Shown here piece by piece: positions 1 to 8,673 of a stretch of DNA of 30,216 nucleotides; positions within the stretch are counted from its first letter, which is position 1; each line of letters opens with the position of its first letter. A program made the position numbers and the translations under genes. Source of the DNA: DAOTVS01 sp034436375 (GTDB lineage: Bacteria > Chloroflexota > Anaerolineae > SpSt-313); assembly GCA_034436375.1 (NCBI GenBank), contig DAOTVS010000188.1:1-30216 (forward strand), given 5' to 3'. The notes beneath the pieces are model-generated. The model did no database searches. It was given only the letters and a program-made list of their open reading frames with translations, and was not told the DNA's origin.

Positions 1-128
1 ACGATTGCCTCTGGCAGCCCCTGCGCCCGCCAGTCCGCGACCTCAGGGAAAAAGCCCTGGATGACGTGCAGCAGACGATCGCCGTTTTCGCGACGCATGG
101 TGGCGTGGAAGAGATCGCGGTTGGTCAA
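1..128 (-). CDS. Uroporphyrinogen decarboxylase-like protein, N-terminal part only
   Basis: The reading frame enters from a TTG start at 128, one base after the stop of the upstream dehydrogenase gene, and runs off the window edge after about 42 residues. The visible part begins LTNRDLFHATMRRENGDRLL and later has FPEVADWRAQGLPEAI. This matches the opening pattern of URO-D-fold proteins (a [ER]RxxATMxxxxxDR segment, then a W...GLP segment). In catabolic operons such proteins are usually not heme enzymes but methyltransferase-like or uncharacterised. The one-base spacing implies translational coupling with the dehydrogenase. No ATG gives a better start: the first in-frame ATG would remove the conserved opening. 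Substrate unknown. A second member of the family lies at 15552-16703. Confidence 0.6.
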   Translation of the reverse strand, partial: MTNRDLFHATMRRENGDRLLHVIQGFFPEVADWRAQGLPEAI

Positions 129-129
129 C

Positions 130-1149
130 CTACACCGTCCGATCCACAATGACTTCCCGTTTCTCCTCCCAGGAGCGGATAATAGCGTCAACAATGCGCA
201 ACGTCTGCAGGCCATCTCGCCCCGTCGGCGCAGGAGAGCGCCCCGCCACCAGATCATTCACAAAGGCGTTGACACGAAGCGCGAAGGTACCGTCGAAGGT
301 CAACTGGTCTATCTTGAAGATCGATGGCCGATACTCCTCGATAACCTGCTCTTCCCGTTTCCACCAGGTTGCCCCGCTGATGACATTATCGACGATGATC
401 TCACCCTTATCCCCACAGATCTCGAAACGCTCAATGGGAGACACAAAGTCGCTATCCCAACTCGCCATAAGTGAGCCTACCGCATCGTTCTCGAAGCGCA
501 GAGCGATGGCCATACTCGTCCAACAAGGGTATTCTCCCTCCTTGGCCTGATGCGAGCGCGGATGGGCCATCTGGGCATTGACCGCCACAACCTCCCCAGC
601 GAACCAACGCATCAGATCCAACGAATGGGTCTGCAACTCAAACAGATGGTAGTAGGGCCCTTTCCAAGTCGATACGGGTCCTCCCTGGGAGAGTTTCATG
701 TCAATGTAGGCGACTTGCCCACAGGCCCCTTGGTCGAACCATTGCCGGGCACGAACGTACCCCGGTGCAAACCGGCGGTTGTAATTGATACTCAGGTAAA
801 CACCTTTCTCCTCCGCCTTGGCGACCATGGCATTCGCCTCTGACACGGAGAGTGCCAGGGGCTTCTCGGTCAGGACATGCTTGCCGGCCTCCAAACACTG
901 CATAACCGGCTCGTAATGAAGATGGTCAGCCGTCACCACATCGATGGCATCGCAGGGCTCGTTCTCGAGCATCTTCATAAGCGAGGTGTACCATCGTACT
1001 CCCAATTCCTGCGCACGGGCTCGAGCTTTGCCCTCGTCGATATCGCAGACAGCAATCAATTCCGCGCTTTGGTGCGCAAGAAATGCCTGCTGATGCAGAC
1101 GCCCTATCGCGCCACAACCCACAGCTGTCACTCGCAACTTGTTCACCAT
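130..1149 (-). CDS. Gfo/Idh/MocA family NAD(P)-dependent oxidoreductase
   Basis: A 339-residue cytoplasmic sugar or inositol dehydrogenase-like protein, a normal length for the family. The N-terminal Rossmann fold shows VGCGAIGRLH (GxGxxG at residues 11-16) and an acidic CDID segment at the end of the second strand that suggests NAD preference. The family hallmark TEKPLAL (E95-K96-P97) and the C-terminal-domain ELQTHSLDL motif (H175, D178) are present, so the catalytic Lys and His seem intact. The ATG at 1149 is preceded by a strong AGGAGG. It lies 26 bases after the permease gene and probably oxidises the imported sugar or sugar derivative. The exact substrate cannot be read from sequence. 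Confidence 0.93.
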   Translation of the reverse strand: MVNKLRVTAVGCGAIGRLHQQAFLAHQSAELIAVCDIDEGKARARAQELGVRWYTSLMKMLENEPCDAIDVVTADHLHYEPVMQCLEAGKHVLTEKPLALSVSEANAMVAKAEEKGVYLSINYNRRFAPGYVRARQWFDQGACGQVAYIDMKLSQGGPVSTWKGPYYHLFELQTHSLDLMRWFAGEVVAVNAQMAHPRSHQAKEGEYPCWTSMAIALRFENDAVGSLMASWDSDFVSPIERFEICGDKGEIIVDNVISGATWWKREEQVIEEYRPSIFKIDQLTFDGTFALRVNAFVNDLVAGRSPAPTGRDGLQTLRIVDAIIRSWEEKREVIVDRTV

Positions 1150-1175
1150 GTTATCCTCCTTAATTCTTGCCTCTC

Positions 1176-2114
1176 TTACTGCTTCAGGCCAGTAATGGCG
1201 ATCCCTTCAATGAAGCTGCGTTGCGCGAAGAAGAAGACTAACAAGACCGGCGCAACAACACAGGTACTCATGGCCATCAGGTAGGGATAGGCGTTTGCCG
1301 CCGCACCGGTAGGCGTCTGCGTGGCCGCTCGCAAGAGCTCCAGCCCAAGCGCAATGGGCATTTCGCTTTCCTTCTGCAGGTAGATCAAGGGCCCAAGGTA
1401 ATCGCTCCAGACTCCCATGAACTGGAAGAGTGTCACGACAGCGAGGGCAGGTTTCGCCAGGGGCAAGATAATCCGCCACAGAATACCCAATTCAGAACAA
1501 CCATCGATCTTTGCCGCATCCGATAGCTCATTCGGAATGGTGAGAAAAAACTGGCGGAGCATGAAGATGAAATAGGCATTGCCAAAGAACGCCGGCACAA
1601 CCAGCGGCAGATAGGTATTGACCCAGTGGAGCGCCGCAAAGTTGATATAGAGAGGCACCATCGTGACCTGAAATGGGATCATCATAGTAGCGATACATAA
1701 GAAGAAGAATATCTCGCGTCCCCGCCACCGGATACGTGCGAATCCATAGGCAACCAACGCCGAAGAGACCAGAGTTCCGATGATATTGGGCACTGCATAG
1801 CGCACTAGCGTATTGTACAGCATACGATCCCACCTAAGTACCTGCAATGCCTCAATATAGTTCTGCCAACGCATTGGATTGGGTATCAATACTGGCGGCA
1901 GGCGATAGATCTGCTGATCGCTCTTGAGTGATGAGGATATCATCCACATAAAGGGCACCGCGAACAGAAGCGAAAGGCCAATGAGCAACGCATAAAGCAG
2001 CAATCTCCGCAGCACGAAGGATGCATCTCGCCTCCTACTGTGGGCCTGAGAACTCCTGCCTGGTCTGATCGATATTGGCCTGGTAGACACTTGCGGGTTT
2101 GACATCATGTTCAT
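1176..2114 (-). CDS. Carbohydrate ABC transporter permease, MalG type
   Basis: An inner-membrane permease of the CUT1 sugar-transport family (MalG side), with about six membrane segments. A basic N-terminal tail (about residues 18-38) precedes the first segment, YALLIGLSLLFAVPFMWMIS. The EAA loop that contacts the ATPase is SDAAKIDGCSELGILWRI at about residues 198-215. The start is uncertain: a TTG at 2147 gives an 11-residue extension, the ATG at 2114 is used here, and the ATG at 2108 has the best spacing from the purine run GGGGGAA. It follows the MalF-type gene by 84 bases. No ATPase gene is in the operon, so a shared MsmX/UgpC-type ATPase encoded elsewhere is expected (inference). Confidence 0.92.
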   Translation of the reverse strand: MNMMSNPQVSTRPISIRPGRSSQAHSRRRDASFVLRRLLLYALLIGLSLLFAVPFMWMISSSLKSDQQIYRLPPVLIPNPMRWQNYIEALQVLRWDRMLYNTLVRYAVPNIIGTLVSSALVAYGFARIRWRGREIFFFLCIATMMIPFQVTMVPLYINFAALHWVNTYLPLVVPAFFGNAYFIFMLRQFFLTIPNELSDAAKIDGCSELGILWRIILPLAKPALAVVTLFQFMGVWSDYLGPLIYLQKESEMPIALGLELLRAATQTPTGAAANAYPYLMAMSTCVVAPVLLVFFFAQRSFIEGIAITGLKQ

Positions 2115-2198
2115 TTCCCCCACAGGAATCCCCTGATAGGTGAGCAACCACTGTTATAAGCGTGTAAGTTAGCAGCGCAATGGCCATATCCGTACGCT

Positions 2199-3107
2199 CT
2201 AATCGGCACCATAGTAGACCCATCTCGTCGATGTGCGAAAAGTAATGATCGACACGACCACAACCAGCAGGAAGAGCACCCAAGCCAGGGCGGAAGCATA
2301 GCCCATCCTGAAGACCTGGAAAGCATTTTCGTAGAGATACAGACTGTAGAATCGGGTAGCGTTGACAGGCCCCCCCCCTGTCAAGAGCCAGGGGAATGCA
2401 AAACTCTGGAAACCACCGATGATGCCGGTAATCAGCATGAACAGCGCGGCAGGAGTGCACAAGGGCACAGTTATATGCCATAACTGCTGCCAGCCGTTGG
2501 CGCCATCGACGCGCGCTGCGTCGTAGAGCGATCGCGGAACGTCCTGCAGAGCTGCCAGGAAGATGACGATGGCTCCCCCCTGCGCCCACAAGTGGATCAC
2601 TGTCAAGGTAGGCTTGGCCAGTTCCGGCTTGGTGAGGAAGGGAATCGCCTTCATCCCAGCTGATATCAGCACAGAGTTGATTAGTCCATACCTGGGGCTA
2701 AGCAACCACTGCCAGACAGTAGCTGAGACAACGGCGGGCACGACCGAAGGAACGAAGGCCAATGCCCGATATACTGAACGGCCCCGGGCATCCGAGTTTA
2801 GCAGGTTCGCCATGAGGAAAGCCGCCACAATCCCCAGGGGAACGGCAATGCCCACCCACCAGAGCGTATTGTAAGTTACTGTGCCCATCATTTTGTCATG
2901 GAAGAAGAGTTCCGCATAGTTGCCGAAACCGATAAACTGAGCAGGTCGCACAACATCATACTGTGTGAGACTGTAGTAGAATGCGGAACCGATAGGAAAC
3001 ACACCGAAAAGCAGAAACCCTAGAATCCAGGGCGAGATGAACAATAGTCCCTTGATAACGTTCGCTTGCTCAGTGTGCAGCCGAGGCATTCGTCTTTTCG
3101 CATCCAT
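2199..3107 (-). CDS. Carbohydrate ABC transporter permease, MalF type
   Basis: A 302-residue six-segment inner-membrane permease, partner of the MalG-type protein downstream. The first membrane segment is GLLFISPWILGFLLFGVFP (about 20-38), a typical MalF/UgpA opening. The EAA loop is YDAARVDGANGWQQLWHITV at about 195-214, with the conserved D-G spacing. The protein lacks the large periplasmic P2 insertion of enterobacterial MalF, as is usual for this broad family. The ATG at 3107 has AAAGGGA upstream. A 13-base-pair hairpin lies between this gene and the binding-protein gene. Confidence 0.92.
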   Translation of the reverse strand: MDAKRRMPRLHTEQANVIKGLLFISPWILGFLLFGVFPIGSAFYYSLTQYDVVRPAQFIGFGNYAELFFHDKMMGTVTYNTLWWVGIAVPLGIVAAFLMANLLNSDARGRSVYRALAFVPSVVPAVVSATVWQWLLSPRYGLINSVLISAGMKAIPFLTKPELAKPTLTVIHLWAQGGAIVIFLAALQDVPRSLYDAARVDGANGWQQLWHITVPLCTPAALFMLITGIIGGFQSFAFPWLLTGGGPVNATRFYSLYLYENAFQVFRMGYASALAWVLFLLVVVVSIITFRTSTRWVYYGAD

Positions 3108-3126
3108 GCCAATTCCCTTTGAGAAG

Positions 3127-3160
3127 GGTGGTGATGGAGGAGGACATCTCCATCACCACC
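3127..3160 (-). repeat. Intercistronic hairpin between binding-protein and permease genes
   Basis: Arms GGTGGTGATGGAG (3127-3139) and CTCCATCACCACC (3148-3160) are perfect complements, with an 8-base loop. On the minus-strand transcript the hairpin sits 37 bases after the stop of the binding-protein gene and just before the permease ribosome site. No T-run follows, so it is more likely an mRNA-stabilising or partial attenuation element than a full terminator. Such hairpins are known to raise the binding-protein to permease ratio in sugar ABC operons. Confidence 0.7.
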
Positions 3161-3197
3161 ACACCAAAGTAACTCCATCTCCCGACCAGTCAGCGGG

Positions 3198-4613
3198 TTA
3201 TTCCAGAGGAAGGTCCGCGAATTGCTTGTCGAACTCCTCTTGGGTGAGCCGCTCGGTTTCCTCCAAACACTGCTCGGGTGTGATTTCTTTGCGCACGACC
3301 TGCTCTTTGAGCGTATCGAACTTGGATCTCATAAAAGTCTCGATCGGGTTCCACTCCCAGGGCCGCAACTCGTCGGCCTGCGAAATAGAGTCCACGTACC
3401 ATGGCAAGCCAGGATATATACTAGCATCAACCTTGGCCAGCCACGACTTGCGCGGGCACATCCAGCCATCGAACTTGAAGAAGAGGTCTGCTGATGCGTC
3501 AGTCATCAGTGCTTCGGCCACGCGCCACATGCCCTCCGGCTGACGAGCATGAAGTGGGATGCAGATATAGTTCCCATAGTAGCATTGCACCTTGACATCC
3601 CTGCGCGTGTCTGACATTGGAATCCACGTCGAGATATTCTGCTTAGAGGTCTCTGGATTGGCGTTGGCCAACTCACCCGGATGCCAGCCGCCATTCACTA
3701 GCGTTGCCGTCAGACCGGATGCGTAGGACTGAATCCAGGATCCATTGGCACTGTGAAACGTGGCGAGATTATCAGGCCCTGCAAGGTCGTAGAATTGGGT
3801 GCAAAGCTTCAGGTATTCAACCATTTCCGGACGGTTGATCTTCAGCTTGCGCGTCTTGCGATCCAGAAACTCGAACCCCCAGGAGAGCTCGGGATGCATC
3901 ATGGTGCTTCCCATGCCATCGAAGGGGTCAAAGCCAACCTGCAACAGATTACCTCCCTTGTCCTTCTTGGTCAGCTTTTCCGCCCAGGCAAGGTGCTCGC
4001 CCCAAGTGCGCGGTGGACTCTTCGGATCGAGACCCGCCGCTTCGACCAACTGCTTGTTGTAGTTCAGCCCGAATCGGCAGAAATACTCAATAGCAGGAAG
4101 GCCGTATAGCTCACCTTTCCATGTCATTGGCGGCAGCGCTGCCTCAACCAAATCATCCCTGTGCACTCGTGTGCTGCTATCCAACATCTCTCCCAAGGGC
4201 CGGAGCACCCCTCGCACCATAAAGCCGGAATAGTCGCTGAGACAGCTGATTCCGTCGGGCGGGTCGCCGGAAGCAATGGCGACGAGTATTCTCTCGTTAT
4301 CCGAGGCGGCGTTATAGTCGAATGTTATCCCCGCGCAGATCTCTTTCCACTCTGGGGTTTTCAGTAGCTCTTCAACGGGCTTGGTAAAGTTCGTGCCCCA
4401 GGCACTCATCCACCGCACGGTGATCTCCTTGGGAGCTGGCGTTGCCTCTTGTGCTGTGGTGCCGGCAGGTTTCTGGGTTGGGGCTTCAGCCGGCTGCCCT
4501 GTAGCTTTGGGCGCTTCTGTCGCCTGGGGTGCACAGGCAGCCAGCGTGCCTGCGCCCACGAACAGCGCGCTCCACTGTATGAAGCTGCGGCGTGATAGTC
4601 TCTTGGGATTCAT
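3198..4613 (-). CDS. Extracellular sugar-binding lipoprotein of the ABC transporter
   Basis: A 471-residue solute-binding protein of the CUT1 (family 1) type, first gene of the operon. The signal region combines a twin-arginine motif SRRSFIQ (residues 7-13), a hydrophobic stretch and the lipobox LAAC (Cys27), so Tat export followed by lipid anchoring is likely. A Pro/Ala/Thr/Glu-rich linker follows (about residues 28-62), then a mature domain starting with ITVRWMSAWGT. The ATG at 4613 is set by a strong TAAGGAGG and by the signal peptide; the open frame continues upstream to 4913 without biological support. It captures the sugar outside the membrane and delivers it to the two permeases. Substrate unknown. 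Confidence 0.94.
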   Translation of the reverse strand: MNPKRLSRRSFIQWSALFVGAGTLAACAPQATEAPKATGQPAEAPTQKPAGTTAQEATPAPKEITVRWMSAWGTNFTKPVEELLKTPEWKEICAGITFDYNAASDNERILVAIASGDPPDGISCLSDYSGFMVRGVLRPLGEMLDSSTRVHRDDLVEAALPPMTWKGELYGLPAIEYFCRFGLNYNKQLVEAAGLDPKSPPRTWGEHLAWAEKLTKKDKGGNLLQVGFDPFDGMGSTMMHPELSWGFEFLDRKTRKLKINRPEMVEYLKLCTQFYDLAGPDNLATFHSANGSWIQSYASGLTATLVNGGWHPGELANANPETSKQNISTWIPMSDTRRDVKVQCYYGNYICIPLHARQPEGMWRVAEALMTDASADLFFKFDGWMCPRKSWLAKVDASIYPGLPWYVDSISQADELRPWEWNPIETFMRSKFDTLKEQVVRKEITPEQCLEETERLTQEEFDKQFADLPLE

Positions 4614-4736
4614 GGATCCGGTCCTCCTTAGTAGCAAATGGGCAATGGATTCCAGGACTCTGTCGCCAGCATGGAGTAGCCTGCACAACCTCCTTTCCTC
4701 CAACCGCTGCTGGGCGGGCCCGCCCAACGGCACTGC

Positions 4737-4765
4737 TTGCAAGCCAGTCTTCGTTGTGGTAAAGT
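4737..4765 (+). promoter_or_regulatory. Candidate sigma70 promoter for the HTH/receiver gene
   Basis: TTGCAA (4737-4742), a 17-base spacer and TAAAGT (4760-4765) lie about 125 bases upstream of the ATG at 4891. A perfect 16-base palindrome TGGGCGGGCCCGCCCA sits just before it, at 4711-4726. The match is moderate (4/6 and 4/6). Confidence 0.4.
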
Positions 4766-4805
4766 GCAGCCTGCCGGCCGCACCCGCAAAACACGACCTG
4801 CTGCC

Positions 4806-4835
4806 AGTATAGCAGAGATAAGGCCTGCCTGTCCG
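4806..4835 (-). promoter_or_regulatory. Candidate sigma70 promoter for the sugar operon
   Basis: On the minus strand CGGACA (4835-4830), an 18-base spacer and TATACT (4811-4806) would start a transcript with a leader of about 190 bases before the binding-protein ATG at 4613. It faces the plus-strand promoter at 4737-4765, so the two leaders overlap. Confidence 0.4.
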
Positions 4836-4890
4836 CGAGATTCGGCCACCGTTGGGGCAAAGTTCGGCCAAAGAAGGGACATTGGGACCC

Positions 4891-6162
4891 ATGGAAACCG
4901 CCAATCCCGCCATGACCTCGTTCGTGCGCGACCTGCGCTGGGCGCTGCAGCACCTCTATGACCCCGGCGAGCTGCCGGAGAGCCCGCTCGTGGCGCTCCT
5001 GGGCCTCGACCCGCATGAAGCGGGCTCAGCCCTGCGCGAGATCCTCCTCGGGGCCATCGAGGCGCTCAAGCCCGCCTCCAGCGTGCCGCCGGAGAACAAG
5101 GCCTGGCGCATCTACGGCGCGCTGTACCACCGTTACGTGGATCAGTTTGCGCAGAGCGAAGTGGCGCGGACCCTGGGTCTCAGCGTGCGCCAGTTGCGGC
5201 GGCAGGAGCACCTGGCCATGCGCGTGCTGGCCGACCAATTGTGGATGCGCTACGATCTGAAATCGAGAGCCAGCGCCCGGGGTGTGGACCCCCGTGCCAC
5301 GCGCGATGATCCCGGCATCCAGCCTACCCCGGGCCCCTCCCGCGAGCAGGAGCTGCGCTGGTTGGGCAGCTCGCTCCCCAGCGAGCCGGTCACCGCTGCC
5401 GAGTTGGTGGAGTCCGTGCTGCGGACTATTGCCCCCCTGGTGAACGCCCTGGCGGTCAAGATCCAATGCTCGCTGCCGGAGAGCCTGCCCCACCTCACGG
5501 TGCAGCAGGCGCCCGCCCGCCAGGCCATTGTCAATACCCTGACGGCGGCTGTGCGCGCCGCCCCGGGGCGCGGAGTGAGCATCACGGCAGAGGCCGGTTC
5601 ACGGCAGGTGAGCCTGCTTATCCAGACTCAAGGGAAACATCCCGGCCGCCTGCCCGAGGGCTGCGCGGAAAGCCTGCAAATGGCGGGCGAGTTGGCCAGG
5701 CTTACGGGGGGCTCATTGGAGGTGGTATGGGGCAAGGAGGGGGAGCCGCCCTTCACCGCCCGGCTCCGGCTGCCGGCCGTTGAGCAGGCCACTGTGCTCA
5801 TCATTGACGATAATGCCGATGCCCTGCAGCTCTTCCAGCGCTACCTGGCCGATACCCCCTATGCCTGCATCGGCTGCAGCGACCCCCGGCAGACGCTCGC
5901 CCTGGCCCAGGAACTCAAGCCCCGGGTCATCGTGCTCGACGTCATGCTGCCCGGCGTGGACGGTTGGGAGCTGCTGGGGCGCCTGCGCGCAGACCCTGAC
6001 ACGGGGCATATCCCCGTGATCGTGTGCACCATCTTGCCCGAGGAACAGCTCGCGCTCGCCCTGGGCGCGGCCGATTTCGTGCGCAAGCCCGTCAGCCGGC
6101 CGGCTTTCCTGGCGGCGGTGGAGCGGCAGCTAGGCCGCCGGGCGCAAAGATCCTCCGTGTAG
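4891..6162 (+). CDS. HTH / degenerate ATPase / receiver regulator
   Basis: A 423-residue soluble regulatory protein. The N-terminal domain (about 10-125) ends with an HTH-like segment QSEVARTLGLSVRQLRRQE (88-106). The middle (about 165-297) resembles a histidine-kinase ATPase domain: QAIVNTLTAAV looks like an N box, but the G boxes are missing, so ATP binding is doubtful. The C-terminal receiver (300-415) is complete: D306-D307, phospho-acceptor D350 in VLDVMLPG, T380 and K399. The ATG at 4891 is preferred over an upstream TTG at 4852, although its Shine-Dalgarno (GAAGGGA, about 12 bases away) is distant. It converges on the hybrid kinase gene with a 71-base 3' overlap. A partnership with that kinase is inference. 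Confidence 0.82.
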   Translation: METANPAMTSFVRDLRWALQHLYDPGELPESPLVALLGLDPHEAGSALREILLGAIEALKPASSVPPENKAWRIYGALYHRYVDQFAQSEVARTLGLSVRQLRRQEHLAMRVLADQLWMRYDLKSRASARGVDPRATRDDPGIQPTPGPSREQELRWLGSSLPSEPVTAAELVESVLRTIAPLVNALAVKIQCSLPESLPHLTVQQAPARQAIVNTLTAAVRAAPGRGVSITAEAGSRQVSLLIQTQGKHPGRLPEGCAESLQMAGELARLTGGSLEVVWGKEGEPPFTARLRLPAVEQATVLIIDDNADALQLFQRYLADTPYACIGCSDPRQTLALAQELKPRVIVLDVMLPGVDGWELLGRLRADPDTGHIPVIVCTILPEEQLALALGAADFVRKPVSRPAFLAAVERQLGRRAQRSSV

Positions 6163-8308
6163 CCTCCACATAGGCCAATAGCTGCTGGGCCGAGAGCCCG
6201 CCCGCCTGTGTGACGGCCAGGGCGCTCGTCACCACCGGCTGCCCGAGCGGGTCCTGGGCGGAGAGGACGATGGCGGGGATCTCGCGCAGGGTGGGGTCCT
6301 GATTGCGAGTCTCCAGCAGGCGAAAGCCGTCCATCTCCGGCATCACCAGGTCCAGCAGCAGCGCGTCCGGCCGCTGGCTGCGCAGGATGCTCAGCGCGCG
6401 CTCGCCATCCCCGGCCGTCAACACACGGTAACCGCGCTCGGAGGAGGCCAGGATGCGCCAGAAAAGGCGCACCGTCTCCGGATCGTCATCCACCAGCAGG
6501 ACCGTCTTGCCGCGGAGCTGCAGCCGGTCCAGTGCGGCCAGCAACTGCTCGCGCGAGACGGGCTTGACCAGGTAACCCGAAATGCCCAGGGCCGCTGCCG
6601 CGTTCGATGTCCCCGGGACCGAGCAAATCACCGCCGGTGTGCCGGGCGGCAGGCAGTCGACCGCGGCCAGCCGCTGCAGCCCCTGAGCGACCGAGACGTC
6701 GTTGAGCAGGAGCGCCTGCGCAGGCCTGTGCGCCAGCTCAGCGGCAGCCTCTTCGAGGCTCGATACGGGCGCGATCTCATAGCTTCCCAGGTAACGGGTC
6801 AAGAGGCGCTGGAGCGCCGCCCCTTCCTCGGCGACGACCAGGCGCGGCCGCACCGACGGCGCCGGCGCCAGGGCTGGGTGGCTGCGCTGCTCATACTCCC
6901 AGTTAGGGTTCAGCCAGCGCCAGGCCTGGGCTTCTACCGGGACGGGCGGGTCGATAGGCAGCCGGAAGAAAAAGGTCGCACCCTGCCCCAACTCGCTCTC
7001 CAGCCACATGCGGCCACCGTGCAGATCGACGAAATCCTTGCTGATCGCCAACCCCAGCCCCGAGCCCCCATAGCGGCGCCGGATGGAGCCGTCCAACTGC
7101 TGAAACGGCGCAAAGAGCTTGCCGGCGTCCTCCGGGGCGATCCCGGGCCCGGTATCGGCTATACTGACCACGATATCCTTCTCGTCTCGCCATGCGCGCA
7201 GGCGCACGCCCCCCTGTTCCGTATAGCGGGCGGCATTGGTCAAGAGATTAAGCAGCACCTCGCGTATGCGCGTGCGGTCGCAGAAAAGTGGGGGCAGGTC
7301 AGCGGGCGCCGTGGTCTCGAGGTACAGGCCCTTGGAGCTGTACAGGCGGGCCACGGCAGTGCGGGCTTCTTCCACAATCTCACCCAGCGCCACCCGCTCC
7401 TTCGAGAGCGCCATGCGGCCGGCCTCGATCTGGCTGAGGTCCAGCACATCATCGATCAGGCTACTCAGGTGCTGGGCATTGCGTAGGACGACGTTGAGGT
7501 CGGCCATCAGCGCCGGGGGCAGCGCGCCGCCATAGGCCTTAGGCGCTTGCGTGATCATCTCGCTGAAACCGACGATCATGTTGAGCGGCGTGCGCAGCTC
7601 ATGGCTGACGTTTGCCACAAACTGTTCCTTGGCACGGCGCGCCTCCTCCGCTACCTGGCGCATGGCCGCCAGCCGCTCCGTCAGCCGGGCCAGCTCCGCG
7701 TTGGCCTGCACCAGGTCCTCCTGCGTTTGCTTGAGCACTACGCGCTGGTCGCGCGCCTCTTCCAGCAGCTCGTACATGTGCAGATGGCTCACCCAGAGGG
7801 ATGCGAGAGATTTGCCGAGGGTGCGGGTAACAATGGCCATGAGCACCGCCGGCAGCCAGATCACCAATAAGGGCGGCAAGATTGCATCCACTGTGTAGGG
7901 CAAACCGGGCAGCGCGAGCAGGGCCAGGCTGCCCAGGGCGGCTGCGGCCGGCCCCCCGGCGCCGCCGATCAGCGCGGCCGCCAGGCTGACGGGCAGAGCC
8001 AGCAGGTAGGCGCTGATGGTCGCAGAGGCCCAGAGATGGGTGAGGAATGTGAGTCCCAGGCAACTCAGTACCAGCAGCCAGGCCCCGATGGTGTACCGGC
8101 GGCGGAGCAGGTACCAGGCCGGTAAGGGAAGCAGGATCAACAACGAGGCGAGAGCGTGCAGGCCGCGGGGCCAGCCCAGCCCCTCGCCCAGAAGCGCCAG
8201 CGTCAGCCCCAGCGCCGACAGGCCGGGCAGCACCAGGGTGGCCACCTCGATCTTGAGCTCCAGCGACATCTCGTCTTCGGAAGTAAAGCGCAGGTTCAGT
8301 GTGCGCAC
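6092..8308 (-). CDS. Membrane hybrid histidine kinase with two C-terminal receivers
   Basis: A 738-residue sensor kinase. Residues about 20-165 hold some five or six hydrophobic segments forming a membrane sensor with no large periplasmic loop. A coiled coil (about 175-228) leads to HisKA (FVANVSHELRTPLN, His236). The ATPase domain has N354/N358, DTGPGI (385-390) and GGSGLGL (414-420), so the kinase core looks active. The first receiver (about 489-597) is degenerate: the phospho-acceptor position reads LLLND with Asn536. The second (601-720) keeps D607-609 and D653 but has VTQAGG where the conserved Lys is expected. The GTG at 8308 has GGGAG seven bases upstream; an ATG at 8269 is possible. 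A tyrosine-poor, Pro-rich tail ends the protein. Confidence 0.88.
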   Translation of the reverse strand: MRTLNLRFTSEDEMSLELKIEVATLVLPGLSALGLTLALLGEGLGWPRGLHALASLLILLPLPAWYLLRRRYTIGAWLLVLSCLGLTFLTHLWASATISAYLLALPVSLAAALIGGAGGPAAAALGSLALLALPGLPYTVDAILPPLLVIWLPAVLMAIVTRTLGKSLASLWVSHLHMYELLEEARDQRVVLKQTQEDLVQANAELARLTERLAAMRQVAEEARRAKEQFVANVSHELRTPLNMIVGFSEMITQAPKAYGGALPPALMADLNVVLRNAQHLSSLIDDVLDLSQIEAGRMALSKERVALGEIVEEARTAVARLYSSKGLYLETTAPADLPPLFCDRTRIREVLLNLLTNAARYTEQGGVRLRAWRDEKDIVVSIADTGPGIAPEDAGKLFAPFQQLDGSIRRRYGGSGLGLAISKDFVDLHGGRMWLESELGQGATFFFRLPIDPPVPVEAQAWRWLNPNWEYEQRSHPALAPAPSVRPRLVVAEEGAALQRLLTRYLGSYEIAPVSSLEEAAAELAHRPAQALLLNDVSVAQGLQRLAAVDCLPPGTPAVICSVPGTSNAAAALGISGYLVKPVSREQLLAALDRLQLRGKTVLLVDDDPETVRLFWRILASSERGYRVLTAGDGERALSILRSQRPDALLLDLVMPEMDGFRLLETRNQDPTLREIPAIVLSAQDPLGQPVVTSALAVTQAGGLSAQQLLAYVEATRRIFAPGGLAAAPPPPGKPAG

Positions 8309-8435
8309 GCCTATGCTCCCCCTTCGTGGCTCACTCAGCCCAGCATCTCCGCCCGGACCCTCGGCCAGCAGGCCCGCAGCCGCGGCCCGGTGCTGAGGTC
8401 CCACAGCCCTCGCCACACCGGCGCTGCAGGTAACA

Positions 8436-8470
8436 AGGATACCAGCATTTCCCAGAGCGGCAAATGCTGG
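8436..8470 (-). promoter_or_regulatory. Possible kinase promoter with internal dyad
   Basis: Minus strand TTGCCG (8463-8458), a 16-base spacer and TATCCT (8441-8436). A perfect 9-base dyad, CCAGCATTT (8442-8450) and AAATGCTGG (8462-8470), covers the spacer and the -35 region, as a repressor operator would. The promoter itself is weak. Confidence 0.3.
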
Positions 8471-8624
8471 GCTATGGATGCCACGGCGCAGGTGGCAATT
8501 CGGTTCTTTGCCGGGTAGCCTGCTGCGCCCCCAACCGACAAGACCAGCCCCCCATAAAAGGCCCGTGCCGGGCATATGCACTGCATGAAACCCAGCAGCA
8601 GCCCGGCGTCACCATGAATCAATA

Positions 8625-8647
8625 GGGGCGGGCCTCAGGCCCGCCCC
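8625..8647 (-). terminator. Hairpin terminator after proS
   Basis: GGGGCGGGCCT (8625-8635) and AGGCCCGCCCC (8637-8647) form an 11-base perfect dyad, folding as a 9-base-pair GC stem with a five-base loop. It lies 26 bases after the proS stop on the minus strand and is followed by TATTGATT, a poor T-run, so termination may be partial. Confidence 0.55.
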
Positions 8648-8673
8648 CTGCATCCTTTGTGGTGAGATCGTCC

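Larger units (their letters stand above)
8309..8673. other. Non-coding interval between kinase and proS
   Basis: About 365 bases between the kinase start and the proS stop, both on the minus strand. It holds the proS terminator hairpin (8625-8647) and a possible promoter with an internal dyad (8436-8470). The open frames across it have no recognisable product or ribosome site. Confidence 0.6.
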
